Positions 1-9,707 of a DNA stretch of 64,000 nt are shown piece after piece. This DNA comes from Rostratula benghalensis (taxonomy: Eukaryota > Chordata > Aves > Charadriiformes > Rostratulidae). A program made the translations under genes and the position numbers. The notes below the pieces were generated by a model. It had not been told where the DNA came from and made no database searches. It was given only the letters and a program-made list of their open reading frames with translations. The first letter of the stretch is position 1. Each line of letters opens with the position of its first letter. The stretch lies in assembly GCA_013399305.1 (NCBI GenBank), contig VXAI01000372.1:557596-621595 (forward strand), given 5' to 3'.

Positions 1-68
1 GAGCGGGGTCAGCGGGGCGGTAGAAAGCGCGGTCCTAGGCTAGGGCGAAACCGGCAGCCGCCTTCCCG
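1..68 (+). promoter_or_regulatory. ZBTB25: ZBTB25 non-coding exon 1 (partial) in a CpG-rich promoter
   Basis: The first ~130 bases are GC- and CpG-rich, and a strong splice donor (CCCG|GTGAGT) follows base 68. The next acceptor, at 371/372, opens the exon with the ZBTB25 start codon, so 1-68 is read as the 3' part of the 5' UTR exon. In vertebrates ZBTB25 and ZBTB1 lie next to each other in divergent orientation, so this edge is probably one side of a shared promoter. The ZBTB1 side is outside the window. Confidence 0.65.
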
Positions 69-371
69 GTGAGTGCCCGGTTACAGGACGGGGCGTAAAT
101 TGTAGGAGAAAGAGCTCCCGCTGTACACCGAGAAGCGACGGGTACGTTTTGAGCTCACGGAACATGGTTTGGTTTGGGCACTCGTGGTGGTGTCTGTAGG
201 AGAGCCTATTAAATCGGGGTGCAGGGACCATCTGGAGGAGGGAAGAGGCTCTGCGAGGCTGTGGTCTGTACCAGGCGCCTGTCTCGTTTCAGTGGTGCGA
301 AACCCACGTTTGAGCCTTCGGAAGCTCCGTGATTTCTTCATGAGATGAACATCTTGTTCTCTTGCTCTCAG
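69..371 (+). other. ZBTB25: ZBTB25 intron 1
   Basis: Short 5' UTR intron between donor GTGAGT at 69 and acceptor ..TGCTCTCAG ending at 371. The open frames on the minus strand here match nothing recognisable and are taken as chance. Confidence 0.6.
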
Positions 372-378
372 GCACGCC

Positions 379-2914
379 ATGGATACGACCGGCCACAGCG
401 TCCTCCTCCTCCAGCAGCTGAACATGCAGCGGGAGTTTGGCTTTCTGTGTGACTGCACAGTTGCCATTGGAGATGTTTACTTCAAAGCCCACAGAGCGGT
501 GCTCGCTGCTTTTTCAAACTATTTTAAGATGATATTTATTCATCAGACAAGGTAAGGACACATGGCTCTCCTCCTACCTTTTAACTGCTCTGCTCAACTT
601 GCTCCTTTTCCCCCTTTCTAAAGATATTAAAGTCTAAAAGAGCATAAATAGGAGTGTTAGATGGTCTGAGATTATTTTCCTAACCCAGCACAAGCCTTGG
701 CTCTCTAAACATTCCCAGGCCAGAATGTGCTGTCCTTTATAACCACCCTCTTAGTCAGCGTGCACCAACACCAGGCCCTGCATTTTGGACAAGAGACATT
801 TGCGTGACCAGAGAAAATAACCGTATAAGTACCACAGTCCTCCTGCAGTGAGACTTCACAGATTTGCAATCTAGGGATGTACAGGTACCTCCTGCCCATA
901 TGTGGTGTGTTTGTTGCTTTGTGTTAACTTGTAGGCAAGATTGCTGGGTGGGACTGCCCTTTCTGGTAGGACCCGTGGGCTTGAAGCAACTGAGAAGCCA
1001 TGAACTTATCGCAGTTCTGCGCTTCAGACTCTTGCAGATAAGGCCCGAGACTGAGATCATCAGTTTATTTCAAGCTGCTGTTCAGATGCTTCACCTGTCT
1101 GGGTCAGGAGTGGTTCTGCAGGTATAACAGCAGTGATGCCAAGGTCTAATCTTGCTTCTGAGCTGGAGCTTGTTGCTTGTAATTGATTAGACCCTTTTCC
1201 ATTCCCCTTAACTTCTGAGGGTGGTGGCCCCCAGCACCTTTGCAAGGTAACCATTAGCCCTCGGGCACATAGCCCTTTCACTGGGAGTGTGATCAGTTAA
1301 CTTCCTTTCCCACAGACATTATTTACTGACACTTCAGTGCAAAGCTCATAAAGATTACACAGTCACGGCCGGTGAATTTATTACTTAAGCACACAAATAT
1401 GCTTTGGCTGGTGTTAGTGGAGTGGCACACACTGGTGATGTGTCGTTTGCGTGGCATCACTGTGGTACTGTGCAGCAGCAATTGGCTGTGCATGCGAGTG
1501 ACGGGATGACGGGGGGCTGCCCACTCTTGCCGTCCCCGTCTGTGCCTGTGTGCACGGTTGTTATAGTCACAGGGATAAATACAAGCACTTTGCTGGGCAA
1601 ACAGGGCACGTGCCCTTCTGCGGGTGTTGTCAGGGAGCACTGCTTGTTGTGCCCCGGGAAGCGGGCAGACGCACACACGCTCTCACAGCAAACAGCCGAG
1701 CAAATGATCAGGCAGGTAATGAACTGGGGCTGTGATTTGGAGCTCTGTATCTACCTAATCATCTGCCTTGTTTCAGCGAATGCATAAAGATCCAGCCTGC
1801 AGACATCCAGCCTGACATATTTAGTTACTTGTTGCATGTCATGTACACCGGGAGAGGGCCAAAACAGAGCGTCAGCCAGAGCCGACTGGAGGAGGGCATC
1901 CGCTTTCTCCACGCAGACCACCTCTCCCATATCGCGACTGAGATGAACCAAGTGTTCTCCCCAGAGCCAGTCCAGTCTTCAAACTTGTATGGCATCCAGA
2001 TCTCCACAGCACACAAACCGGCGAAGGAATGCCTGGGAGCAAAGGAGAGACTGCCCAAGGCAGGTAGCAGGTCCGCTGCCCAGGGCGATCACCCACAGCT
2101 GCAGCTGTCTCTGGCCATCGGCCTGGACAACAGCTCACTTGACCAGCAAGTCACTCGCCCCTCCGACCAGCCCGCTGCTCTTGCCAAGCCAGCAGAAGAG
2201 CGTCCAAAGCTCTCGGTCTCCATAAAGCAGGAGAGGTGTGACTCGGAGCCTGTGGTGTCCCAGAGCTGCACCCCTCCTTCTCCAGTGGTAGCAAACCCTG
2301 TCTTTGCTAAGGCCAGCCTCAAGGTACACCTGTGTCACTACTGTGGGGAGCATTTCGACTCCCAGAAGGGGCTGCGGCAGCACTTGCACACCCACGTCTC
2401 CGGCTCGCTGCCATTTGGTGTGCCAGCCTCCATCCTGGAGAGCAGTGACCTGGGGGAAGTTCAGCCTCTGGCTGAGGACGGGGAAGTTGGGCATGGCCAC
2501 CGGCTTGAGGCCTTCCTTCTCCAGGAGGACGAGCATCAGCTGGAGCATCCAAGCTGCAGTGACCTGGAGCCTCTGCAGATTGGCCAGCTTTCCCTCATCT
2601 CCAAGGACCACGAACCGGTGGAGTTGAACTGTAACTTTTCTTTTTCAAGAAAGAGAAAAATCGGTTGCACTGTCTGTGGCCGCACGTTTTTCCAGAAGAG
2701 CCAGCTGCTCGAGCACATGTACACACACAGAGGGAAACAGCACAAATACAGCCGCTGCCAGCGGCTGGAGAGCCCTGTAGCCCCCAGATTTCATCCTTAC
2801 TGTGACAGTGAGAGTGTGGGGAAAAGCTCCAGTTTATGTCAAGACCACTTAGATGAATGTATACTGGAGTCAGATCTCATCCAAGAAAGCGTTGATACGA
2901 TCCTGGTAGAGTAG
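379..2914 (+). CDS. ZBTB25: ZBTB25, BTB and C2H2 zinc-finger transcriptional regulator (CDS join 379-551, 1777-2914)
   Basis: Nuclear DNA-binding protein that is expected to dimerise through its N-terminal BTB/POZ domain and act mainly as a repressor. The first coding exon starts at the ATG at 379 (CACGCCATGG) and ends at 551 before GTAAGG. The second runs from 1777, after TTTCAG, to the TAG at 2912-2914. Serine codon 58 is split by the intron. The product is 436 aa, against 435 in human, and the whole length is recognisably ZBTB25. The BTB domain covers about residues 14-117. Two canonical C2H2 fingers (C-X2-C-X12-H-X3-H) lie at 244-264 and 355-375. A consensus SUMO site, I-K-Q-E, is at 207-210. 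The long linker between the fingers includes a conserved block beginning SGSLPFGVP, and the protein ends in DTILVE. No frameshift or missing zinc ligand is seen. Identification is secure. Confidence 0.97.
552..1776 (+). other. ZBTB25: ZBTB25 intron 2
   Basis: Intron of 1225 bp that splits codon 58 within the BTB domain, with GTAAGG donor and TTTCAG acceptor. I see no exon, RNA gene or repeat in it. Confidence 0.9.
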
Positions 2915-3405
2915 GTGTCTCTCTGTGTAGCCTTGAGGTGCTGAAACTGGATATTTTGGCATTTTCCATCTAGTGAGTAGCTACTTGCCCCAGCTCATTG
3001 TCTTCAACCACTGTTCCTATCGCCTCTGAGGTAACTGTGAACTGTGTACTTGCTTTTTTACTTCTCTAACTTTTAAACTCAAGCTAATTCCCATCTGAGT
3101 CCTTCTTGGAAGCCTCTGTGTTACTCAGTTACTTTTTTTTTTTTTTTTTTTTGTAAATGCAAACTTATTCCTGCTCTGCCTTACTGAGGTTTAAACATCG
3201 TCTATGATGCTGCTCAGTGCCTAGGACTGTTCTTGTCCTGTAGAATTGCTCTTCTGAAACCAGATGGAAGGAAATGTAGAAGGAGTATGTATTGTGTTTC
3301 CCAAACAGTTTGTTTTTAATTAAAAATAAATATCTCAAGGAGATAAATCCTGAAGTTTGTATTGTATAAACTGCATTTAATAAATCTCTGCATAAATACA
3401 TGTGG
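2915..3405 (+). other. ZBTB25: ZBTB25 3' UTR with candidate poly(A) signals
   Basis: Follows the stop codon directly. It holds a run of 20 T at 3133-3152 and AATAAA hexamers near 3324 and at 3379-3384, the second being the more likely end. The distal end is inferred from the hexamers only. Transcripts ending here would overlap the unidentified minus-strand reading frame. Confidence 0.5.
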
Positions 3406-3504
3406 GAGCCATAAGGTTGGTCTTTTCAAGGGAACTGGTGGCGTTGCTGTAGGGGTGGCAGCCTTCACTTTGACAAGCCCTGGAGCCTTCATCAGTACAA
3501 TCTT

Positions 3505-3795
3505 CTAAATTTTCTTTTTAGACTCAAATGGTTCAAATGCATTTTTCCTCTTTCCTACGCCTCCGTTGTCAACTGCTACTGCATAAGCAGGGACAAATTT
3601 TAATGTCCCTCTAGGATGACATCCCATTATTGGACTATCTTCTCTGCGAGGAGGAATGAAAGCTGTAAAGAACTGTCCTTTCCTCTTGAAGAGGAGGCGC
3701 ATCTTAATGTAAATCTTTACAGAGTTAAATACCACACAGATTTTCTCCCGGAAAATGATTTCTGACTCTACACACAGCTTGGAGCAAACACATTG
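3505..3795 (-). pseudogene. Unidentified minus-strand coding-like stretch
   Basis: The minus strand is open for 96 sense codons, from just after a TAA at 3796-3798 to a TAG at 3505-3507. The first ATG is at 3702-3700, so an ATG-started product would be 65 aa. The translation looks protein-like: a basic region with KMRLLFKRKGQFFTAF, then TLKFVPAYAVAVD and a lysine-rich end, ESKKKI. Past the TAG the same frame stays open for 62 more codons, to a TAA at 3316-3318, and includes LVKVKAATPTATPPVPLK. I do not recognise the family. It could be a terminal exon of an unplaced gene, a decayed retrocopy carrying one nonsense codon, or chance. No poly(A) tail or clear splice acceptor settles this. Confidence 0.3.
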
Positions 3796-3799
3796 TTAC

Positions 3800-6700
3800 A
3801 TATTACAATCTGTATATTTGCAAAGAGCGAACATATAATGTGTTATTTATTCTCTGCTTGTGGAGCCACTGTAAAATGGTAAAATACAGGCTTTTTTGCC
3901 TTTCATTTATCGTTACTTAATAGCTGAATGGTAATAACTTATCCAAGAGGAGTTTAAAATTCTATGCATTTCTCTTGGATTCGTATTTTGTCCCTCTGTA
4001 GTTTTACACCTGAGATACACCAGGCTTCCTACCGGATGGGCTCCAACCCATCCCTCGACAGATGCTCTTAATCAGAAGGCCCCAAAGAGGCACACGAAGT
4101 TCTTGCAGTGCAGTTTCTTTTGCAGCAAAGAGCAAAAGCCCTGCAAGCTGCTCCTGTAATCTCATTACCCAGTTTTTGAGAAGCTGGAGGCTCCTTGCCA
4201 GTCCTGGTGGAGTTGAGTCATTGCCTTGGGAAAGGGGGAGCCTGAACAATAGTGAGAACAGTTTATTGTCAAAATGCCCACTCCAAAGCTCTTTGTAGTC
4301 AGGACCCTTTAGCTGTCTTCTTTGAAACTGTCCTGGAGCAAGAGCTGCAATTAAATCACTGCTGAATTAAGAGACCATCTGAGGTCCTTGTAAAGACGGC
4401 TGCTGCTTCGCCTGGGTAAGGAGCTGCACACTCCAGGGGATGGATTGGCCACTGAGAGCTGCCAAATTGTGTTTTAAGACAAAGGGAAAAAACAAACAGC
4501 CTCTGAGCCTGCCTGGATGATGTTACAAAATGCACACTGTGGTTTGGTGTGTGCTTGCCTGCAAGACCGAGTGGTCCTCTCGATGTGTGTACCCCTTAAA
4601 TCTGCTCTGGTGTGAAAGGATTTTAACTCTGCTTAAAAAATCTTTCTTTAAACAAGCAAGCAAACAATACTCTGCCGACAGCCAGGCCTGCAAATGCTGC
4701 ATCTGAGCATGGAGTGATTCTCACAGACAGTTTCCTAGAAGAGAGTCTTCTGGGTCTCTCCAGGGCTAACAGCATCAGCTAAATCACATCCCGCACAGAC
4801 CACTTATAACTACAGCAAGCCCCCTCCAGCTTACACTGACCTCTATTTCTACATGAAAGTTAAAAAAAAAAGTATTTTATAGTAGTCCCTGATTGTATGT
4901 GTCACTTTACTGAGTGGGCTGGCTTCTCTGGGTCCTGCTTGCTTCATTCAGATTCCTACATTTAGTTTAAGAACAGAGAGGAATGACTGATGGGTTGGGT
5001 ATGGCTGTAGAAAAGAGATAAAAGTGACTTTTCAGACTATTCAACAAGCAGATGAGCACCTTGGAGCTTGGACTAGATGCCTAATTTGCCTGAACTAACT
5101 GACAGCCCTTGATCTTGATGTCTCTGCAAAGGTACTGGGCAATGGTAATAGAGCTCAGTGTCGAGGACAACAGGGGGACAGCAGGCAGCAGTGCCCGAAG
5201 GTGACTCTGGGACATGCTGCTCGCCTTCGGATTTGTGGTCCGGATTGTTTTGTTCACTTCTTGGCCGTTAAAAGGGAGCTGTCATACCAACCATGAATTC
5301 AGGTAGAAGATCCAAATGTTTATCAGCAATACGTGTGTGTGTGTGTTGTAGGAGTGACTCCATTGCACTGACTGCAAATACACCAGGAAAGCTGAAACCA
5401 TACTGAAATCAGCACTGTGTTCACGTACGTGTTCAGTAAGTCTTTTCAAAGTGACAACTGTAAGCAAATTTTTTTTTTATTGTCACATCCCCTTTTAGGA
5501 TGCTCTTTGGCTAAGGTTTGCGGTACTGAGTATCTGTGACATCAAACATCTGCAAAAGGCAGTTTTTGCATCATTTGCAATACAAGAAATGCATTTTCAG
5601 CAGCTTTTGGCTGCAAGCATTACAGTGCTGTTTTAATTAAAGCAGTAGAAAAAGCTTGAGAGACAGAAGTTGTTCAGCTCTGAGTTACATTAACTCAAAA
5701 CCATCATTCTTTCTAAATCTTTATGAATAGAAAATAATTTTAGAAGACGGTTACATTTGCTAAGCCAGGACAGCAGCTGGTCCTGGAAACATCATAAGAA
5801 GTTTTATTACATGTTTTATTATATGTAAAAGACACTTGAATTACTGAGTGCTTAACCTTTATGCTGGTGCGTGCTTGAGTATCTGCCTGACTTGCACAGC
5901 TGGGCTCAGTGAATATTCATTTCTCGTGGGTTTTTATTTTTTTTTCATAAAAACATAAAAGAATTTGTCACGGTGTGCAGAATAAAGATACTGGTGATTC
6001 CTTCCAGATATCTGCGATTGGTTGAAAGGTGCACATGGGTTTGGGCAAGGAAAGCCCCAGGGTGGTGATACTTGAAGGCTGGCAGTCTAAAAGCTACAGG
6101 GGACACACAGAGCTTTGCCCCTTGCTGTGAATGGGGTCCCAGAGTCAAGGGTGCAGACCTGACAAACGACAGGCACTGGAGTCCCTTGTCTGTGGGCTCT
6201 GCAGCTCAGGTTTTTATCAAAACATGGGGAGATTTGCACTCAGATATGGGCCCGCTACTCGCACAAGTCATCCTTTAAAAGGTAACCCATCCCCTCTCAG
6301 TGTTCACCTGCAAATGCATGCATTTCACCTCTTCTACTTCGAATTTTTGGGCAGCTGGAGGAGAGCAATGTCTGTTGAATGCTGATGGCTGGGCTGTGCT
6401 CACCCCATCTTCATGCAGGATGAAAAAACCTTCAGATCACTGTACCTTCAGCACAGACTGGGGTTACAACATGTGTCTTCAGCCATCTGGCTACATCAGC
6501 CATTTGGTCAGGCTCTTCGCTTGCATGTCATCTGCCAAATCACTGCAAAATTGGATGGCAGCAGTGTCCAAGAGGCATGGAATGGCTGACAGTCCATCCA
6601 TGGGTGCAGTGCTCCTCATGAGAGGGGTTTGGGACATTTGTGCACACTGAGAAGATTTAAAAGGGAGAAGAAATTTGCTGTCAGGGTGCAAACCTGAAGC

Positions 6701-8694
6701 AGCGAGAGTTGTTAAAAAGTAAAGCCATTAAGTACCTCTAGCACAAGCTTTCTATAACAAGTGTAATGCTGATACTGAATAGTTTTCAACTAATTTGGAG
6801 GCAGAAGATATATCCTGTAGAAGGAAAGGCTTCAGAAACACAGTGAAAAGTGACCTCAGCATAGGCGATTCTGCATCATTGAATAGGATGGTGAGCTACC
6901 AGTAGCCAAGGCAGAAGGTTTCTTCTTGGCTTGTCAAAGCCCTCCCACAGCAATCTGCCATTACCAGGTCATGCCATACCACTGCAGTCATCTTCATCTT
7001 CTCTGTATAATAAACCCCAGCCTGTTTTTACCCACCCCCTCTCGCCATGGTTTGCCAAAAAGGACTGCAACTGAGTGTACTTCCTCTAAGTCCAGCACAA
7101 GGAAAAGAAGTTCTGAGCAATGAGAAATTGGGAGGAAAAAGGCAATGAGGATGGATCTGCTCTAAATTACATGCAAGTTAGATATTTACAACTGGAGATG
7201 TGTCAGGACTGAATTGCCCAAGACATAATTGCAGCATTTACAGGATTTGTTTATTTCATTAAGTAAAGACACAACTTCAAAAGCAGCCTAAGAGAGGAAA
7301 TGTTTCCACTAACTATCCTAAAACAGACACTGTGCCCTCCGAACAAAGTTTCAGCAAAGCGCAAAACCTTGTCTGCTGAATTAGACTGGTTTTCACCTGA
7401 ACTGAGATGCCCCTGCGAAGCTTTGCAGGGCTTGGGGCAGCACAGCAGCCTGCGTGTGGTTTTACCCTCCCGAGATACATAGGGCAATGATGCTAAAGGC
7501 TTCCGGTGGCAACTGGGCAAATTCTAGTTCATGTTAACCTCGCTGTTTCTGGGACAAACATCATAAGAAAGAAACATTGAGTAAAGCCCTCTCTGTCCCT
7601 CCCAGCACTGGCCTTGCAACCCACCAGTTGCAGGATGTAAGCCAGCTGTAGGCACCAGGGCAGGGAAAGCAGGGCCATGAGCCATCAGAGGTGATGCAGG
7701 GGAAGAAACCTCATGATAGTCAGCAGCACAGCATCAACCGTCCAAGCCAGGTCTCAGTGCCAGGGCTGGGCGTGCAGCCCCACCAAGCTCCGACCCAAAG
7801 CACCACCAGGCTGGAGGTGGAGGCTGATGTTCAGCGTCGCCCCTCTTTCCCTGCAGCCATCCCGGGAGGGACCCACTCTGGTAGCGGTCGCCTCCACCAC
7901 CCCACAGCAACGCCAGACCCGGCAGAGCAGGCGCCGAAGCCCTGTCATTAGGGGCCAAGCATCTCCTAACAGCCTCTGTTTATCCCAGCAGTGCGGTTGT
8001 GAGCTGCTTACTCATGGCTTTAATGAGCAGGGTGCAGGTGTGCAGTCCTGTTGTGCCTGTTGCACATGCCTGCCGGCCCCACACTGGGGAGCCAGCCGGT
8101 CCCCTAGCCCACTGCATCATGCCTGCAGGCACGCAGCTGCTCTACAACCTTCAGGGAGATTCAGGGCAAGAGACTCTCAGCGGTTCAGCCTTCGCTGCCT
8201 TGCTCTGGCTAGCAAACTAAATGCAAATTCAGTCTCAGGGCTGTCTGGGCTGCGATGAAGCGCGGCCCAGCATCTGCCTGCACTGCAACAGCAGCACCCG
8301 GCGCCTTGGTGGAGGGAGCTTTTGGCAGGCAGAAAGCAAGCGGCTGAGGCTGCTGGCAGGAACAAGGGGATGCATCGCTCCTCCTCCTCCTCCTCTTCCT
8401 CCTCCTCCTCCCTGGTGAGGATAATCCGAAGCAGCGTAGGAGTTAGAGTACTTGCACTTCCCACCCAGCTGCCATCTCACCCATCGTTCATCACATGGAG
8501 CTGTCACGGCACTGAGCCTTGACGCATGGGCACCCTCAGCCTTGTGTCTTCGTTAAAATGGCAAGCAGTGAGAGCAAATGTGACATAAATGACTGTCATT
8601 AGATCACAGAGGTGACATCCCTCTTGAGACTAAAATTTGCTCTCGGGGACAATGGCAAAGTGGTGATCAGTGTGTCCATGCACCAGTAAGGACA
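3800..8694. other. Intergenic, no gene recognised
   Basis: Between the ZBTB25 3' end and the solo LTR. It holds a short GT run (about 5333-5346) and a CTC-rich microsatellite (8378-8411). The longest open frame, on the + strand at 7713-8258, looks like chance in GC-richer DNA. No RNA gene or recognisable transposon end was seen. Confidence 0.5.
8378..8411. repeat. (CTC)n microsatellite
   Basis: Imperfect trinucleotide run with one TTC interruption near its middle. On the minus strand it reads as a glutamate or glycine run, which explains the false open frames overlapping it. Confidence 0.9.
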
Positions 8695-9707
8695 TGTGGT
8701 GGTTTGACCCTGGTTGGACACCAGGTGCCCACCAAGGCTGCTCTATTGCTTCCTTCCTCGGGTGGACAGGGGAGACAATATAAAATGGGAGTTTTGTGGG
8801 TTGAGATAAGGACAGGGAGAACACTCAGCAGTTACCATCACAGGCAAAACAGATTCAGGGAAATTAATTTAATTTATTTCCAATTAAAAGTCAGAGTAGG
8901 GTAATGAGAAATAAAACTCAATTCTTAAAACACTTTCCCCCTACCCCTCCCTTATTGCCAGGCTCAACTTCACTTCTAGTTTCTCTACCTCCTTTGCCCT
9001 GTGTGGTGCAGGGTGACAGGAAATGGGGCATGGGGGGTGCGGTCAGTTCATCATACATTGTCTCTGCTGCTCTTTCCTCTTCAGGGGGAGGACTCCTCAC
9101 ACTGTTCCCCTGCTGCAGTATGGGCCCCTTCCACAGGGTGCAGTCCTTCAGAAACACACTGCACCAGTGTGAGTCCTCCACAGGGTCACAAGTTCTGCCA
9201 GCAAACCTGCTCCAGCATGAGTTCTTTTCCATGGGGCTGTAGGTCCTGCCAGGAGCCTGCTTCAGTGTGGGCTTCCCATGGGGTCACAGCCTCCTTCGGG
9301 CATCCACCTCCTCTGGTGTGGGGTACTCCACAAGCTGCAAGTGGATATCTGCTCCACCATTAACCTGCATGGGCTGCAGAAGGACAGCCTGCCTCACCAT
9401 GGACTTCACCACAGGCTGCAGGGGAATCTTGGCTCTGGTGCGTGGAGCACCCCCTCCCTGTCCTTCTTCACTGACCTTGGTGTCTGCAGAGTTGTTTGTC
9501 TCACTTCTTTCTCCTGGTTACTGTTATTCCCCTTCTTAAATACATTATCCCAGAGGCACTACTGCTGTTGCTGATGTTGCTCGGCATTGGCCAGCAGCAG
9601 ATCTGGCATTGGCTTTACCAGACATGGGGGAAGCTTCCAGCAGCTTCCCTCAGAGGCCACCCTTGTAGCTCCCCACTTCCAAAACCTGGCCACACAAATG
9701 AAATACA
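8695..9707 (-). mobile_element. Solo LTR of an avian endogenous retrovirus
   Basis: About 1.01 kb bounded by TGTGGTGG at the left and ATACA at the right, i.e. TG..CA ends. It resembles an LTR family I know from bird genomes, with the block beginning TTTGACCCTGG, later CACTGACCTTGGTGTCTGCA, and in between a degenerate array built on 'CTGCTCCA..GTGGG..CC(A/C)C..GGGCTGCAG'. The flanks GGACA (8690-8694) and GGATA (9708-9712) could be a target-site duplication with one mismatch. Minus orientation is inferred from a TATTTAAG box near 9540 and AATAAA near 8875 on that strand. No internal retroviral genes adjoin it, so it is a solo LTR. The short open frames within it are not genes. The exact family name is not assigned. 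Confidence 0.75.

Noticed and set aside
2135..2611. 158-aa minus-strand frame opposite ZBTB25
   Set aside because: Shadow of the ZBTB25 coding exon on the opposite strand.
7713..8258. 181-aa + strand open frame
   Set aside because: GC-richer stretch with overlapping frames on both strands, no domain, biased Ser/Arg/Pro/Cys composition and no splice structure; taken as chance.
8177..8507. Minus-strand frames with glutamate or glycine runs
   Set aside because: Produced by the CTC microsatellite at 8378-8411.
8904..9574. Several 90-120 aa frames between 8.9 and 9.6 kb
   Set aside because: They lie inside the solo LTR and reflect its degenerate internal repeat array; no retroviral gene is present.
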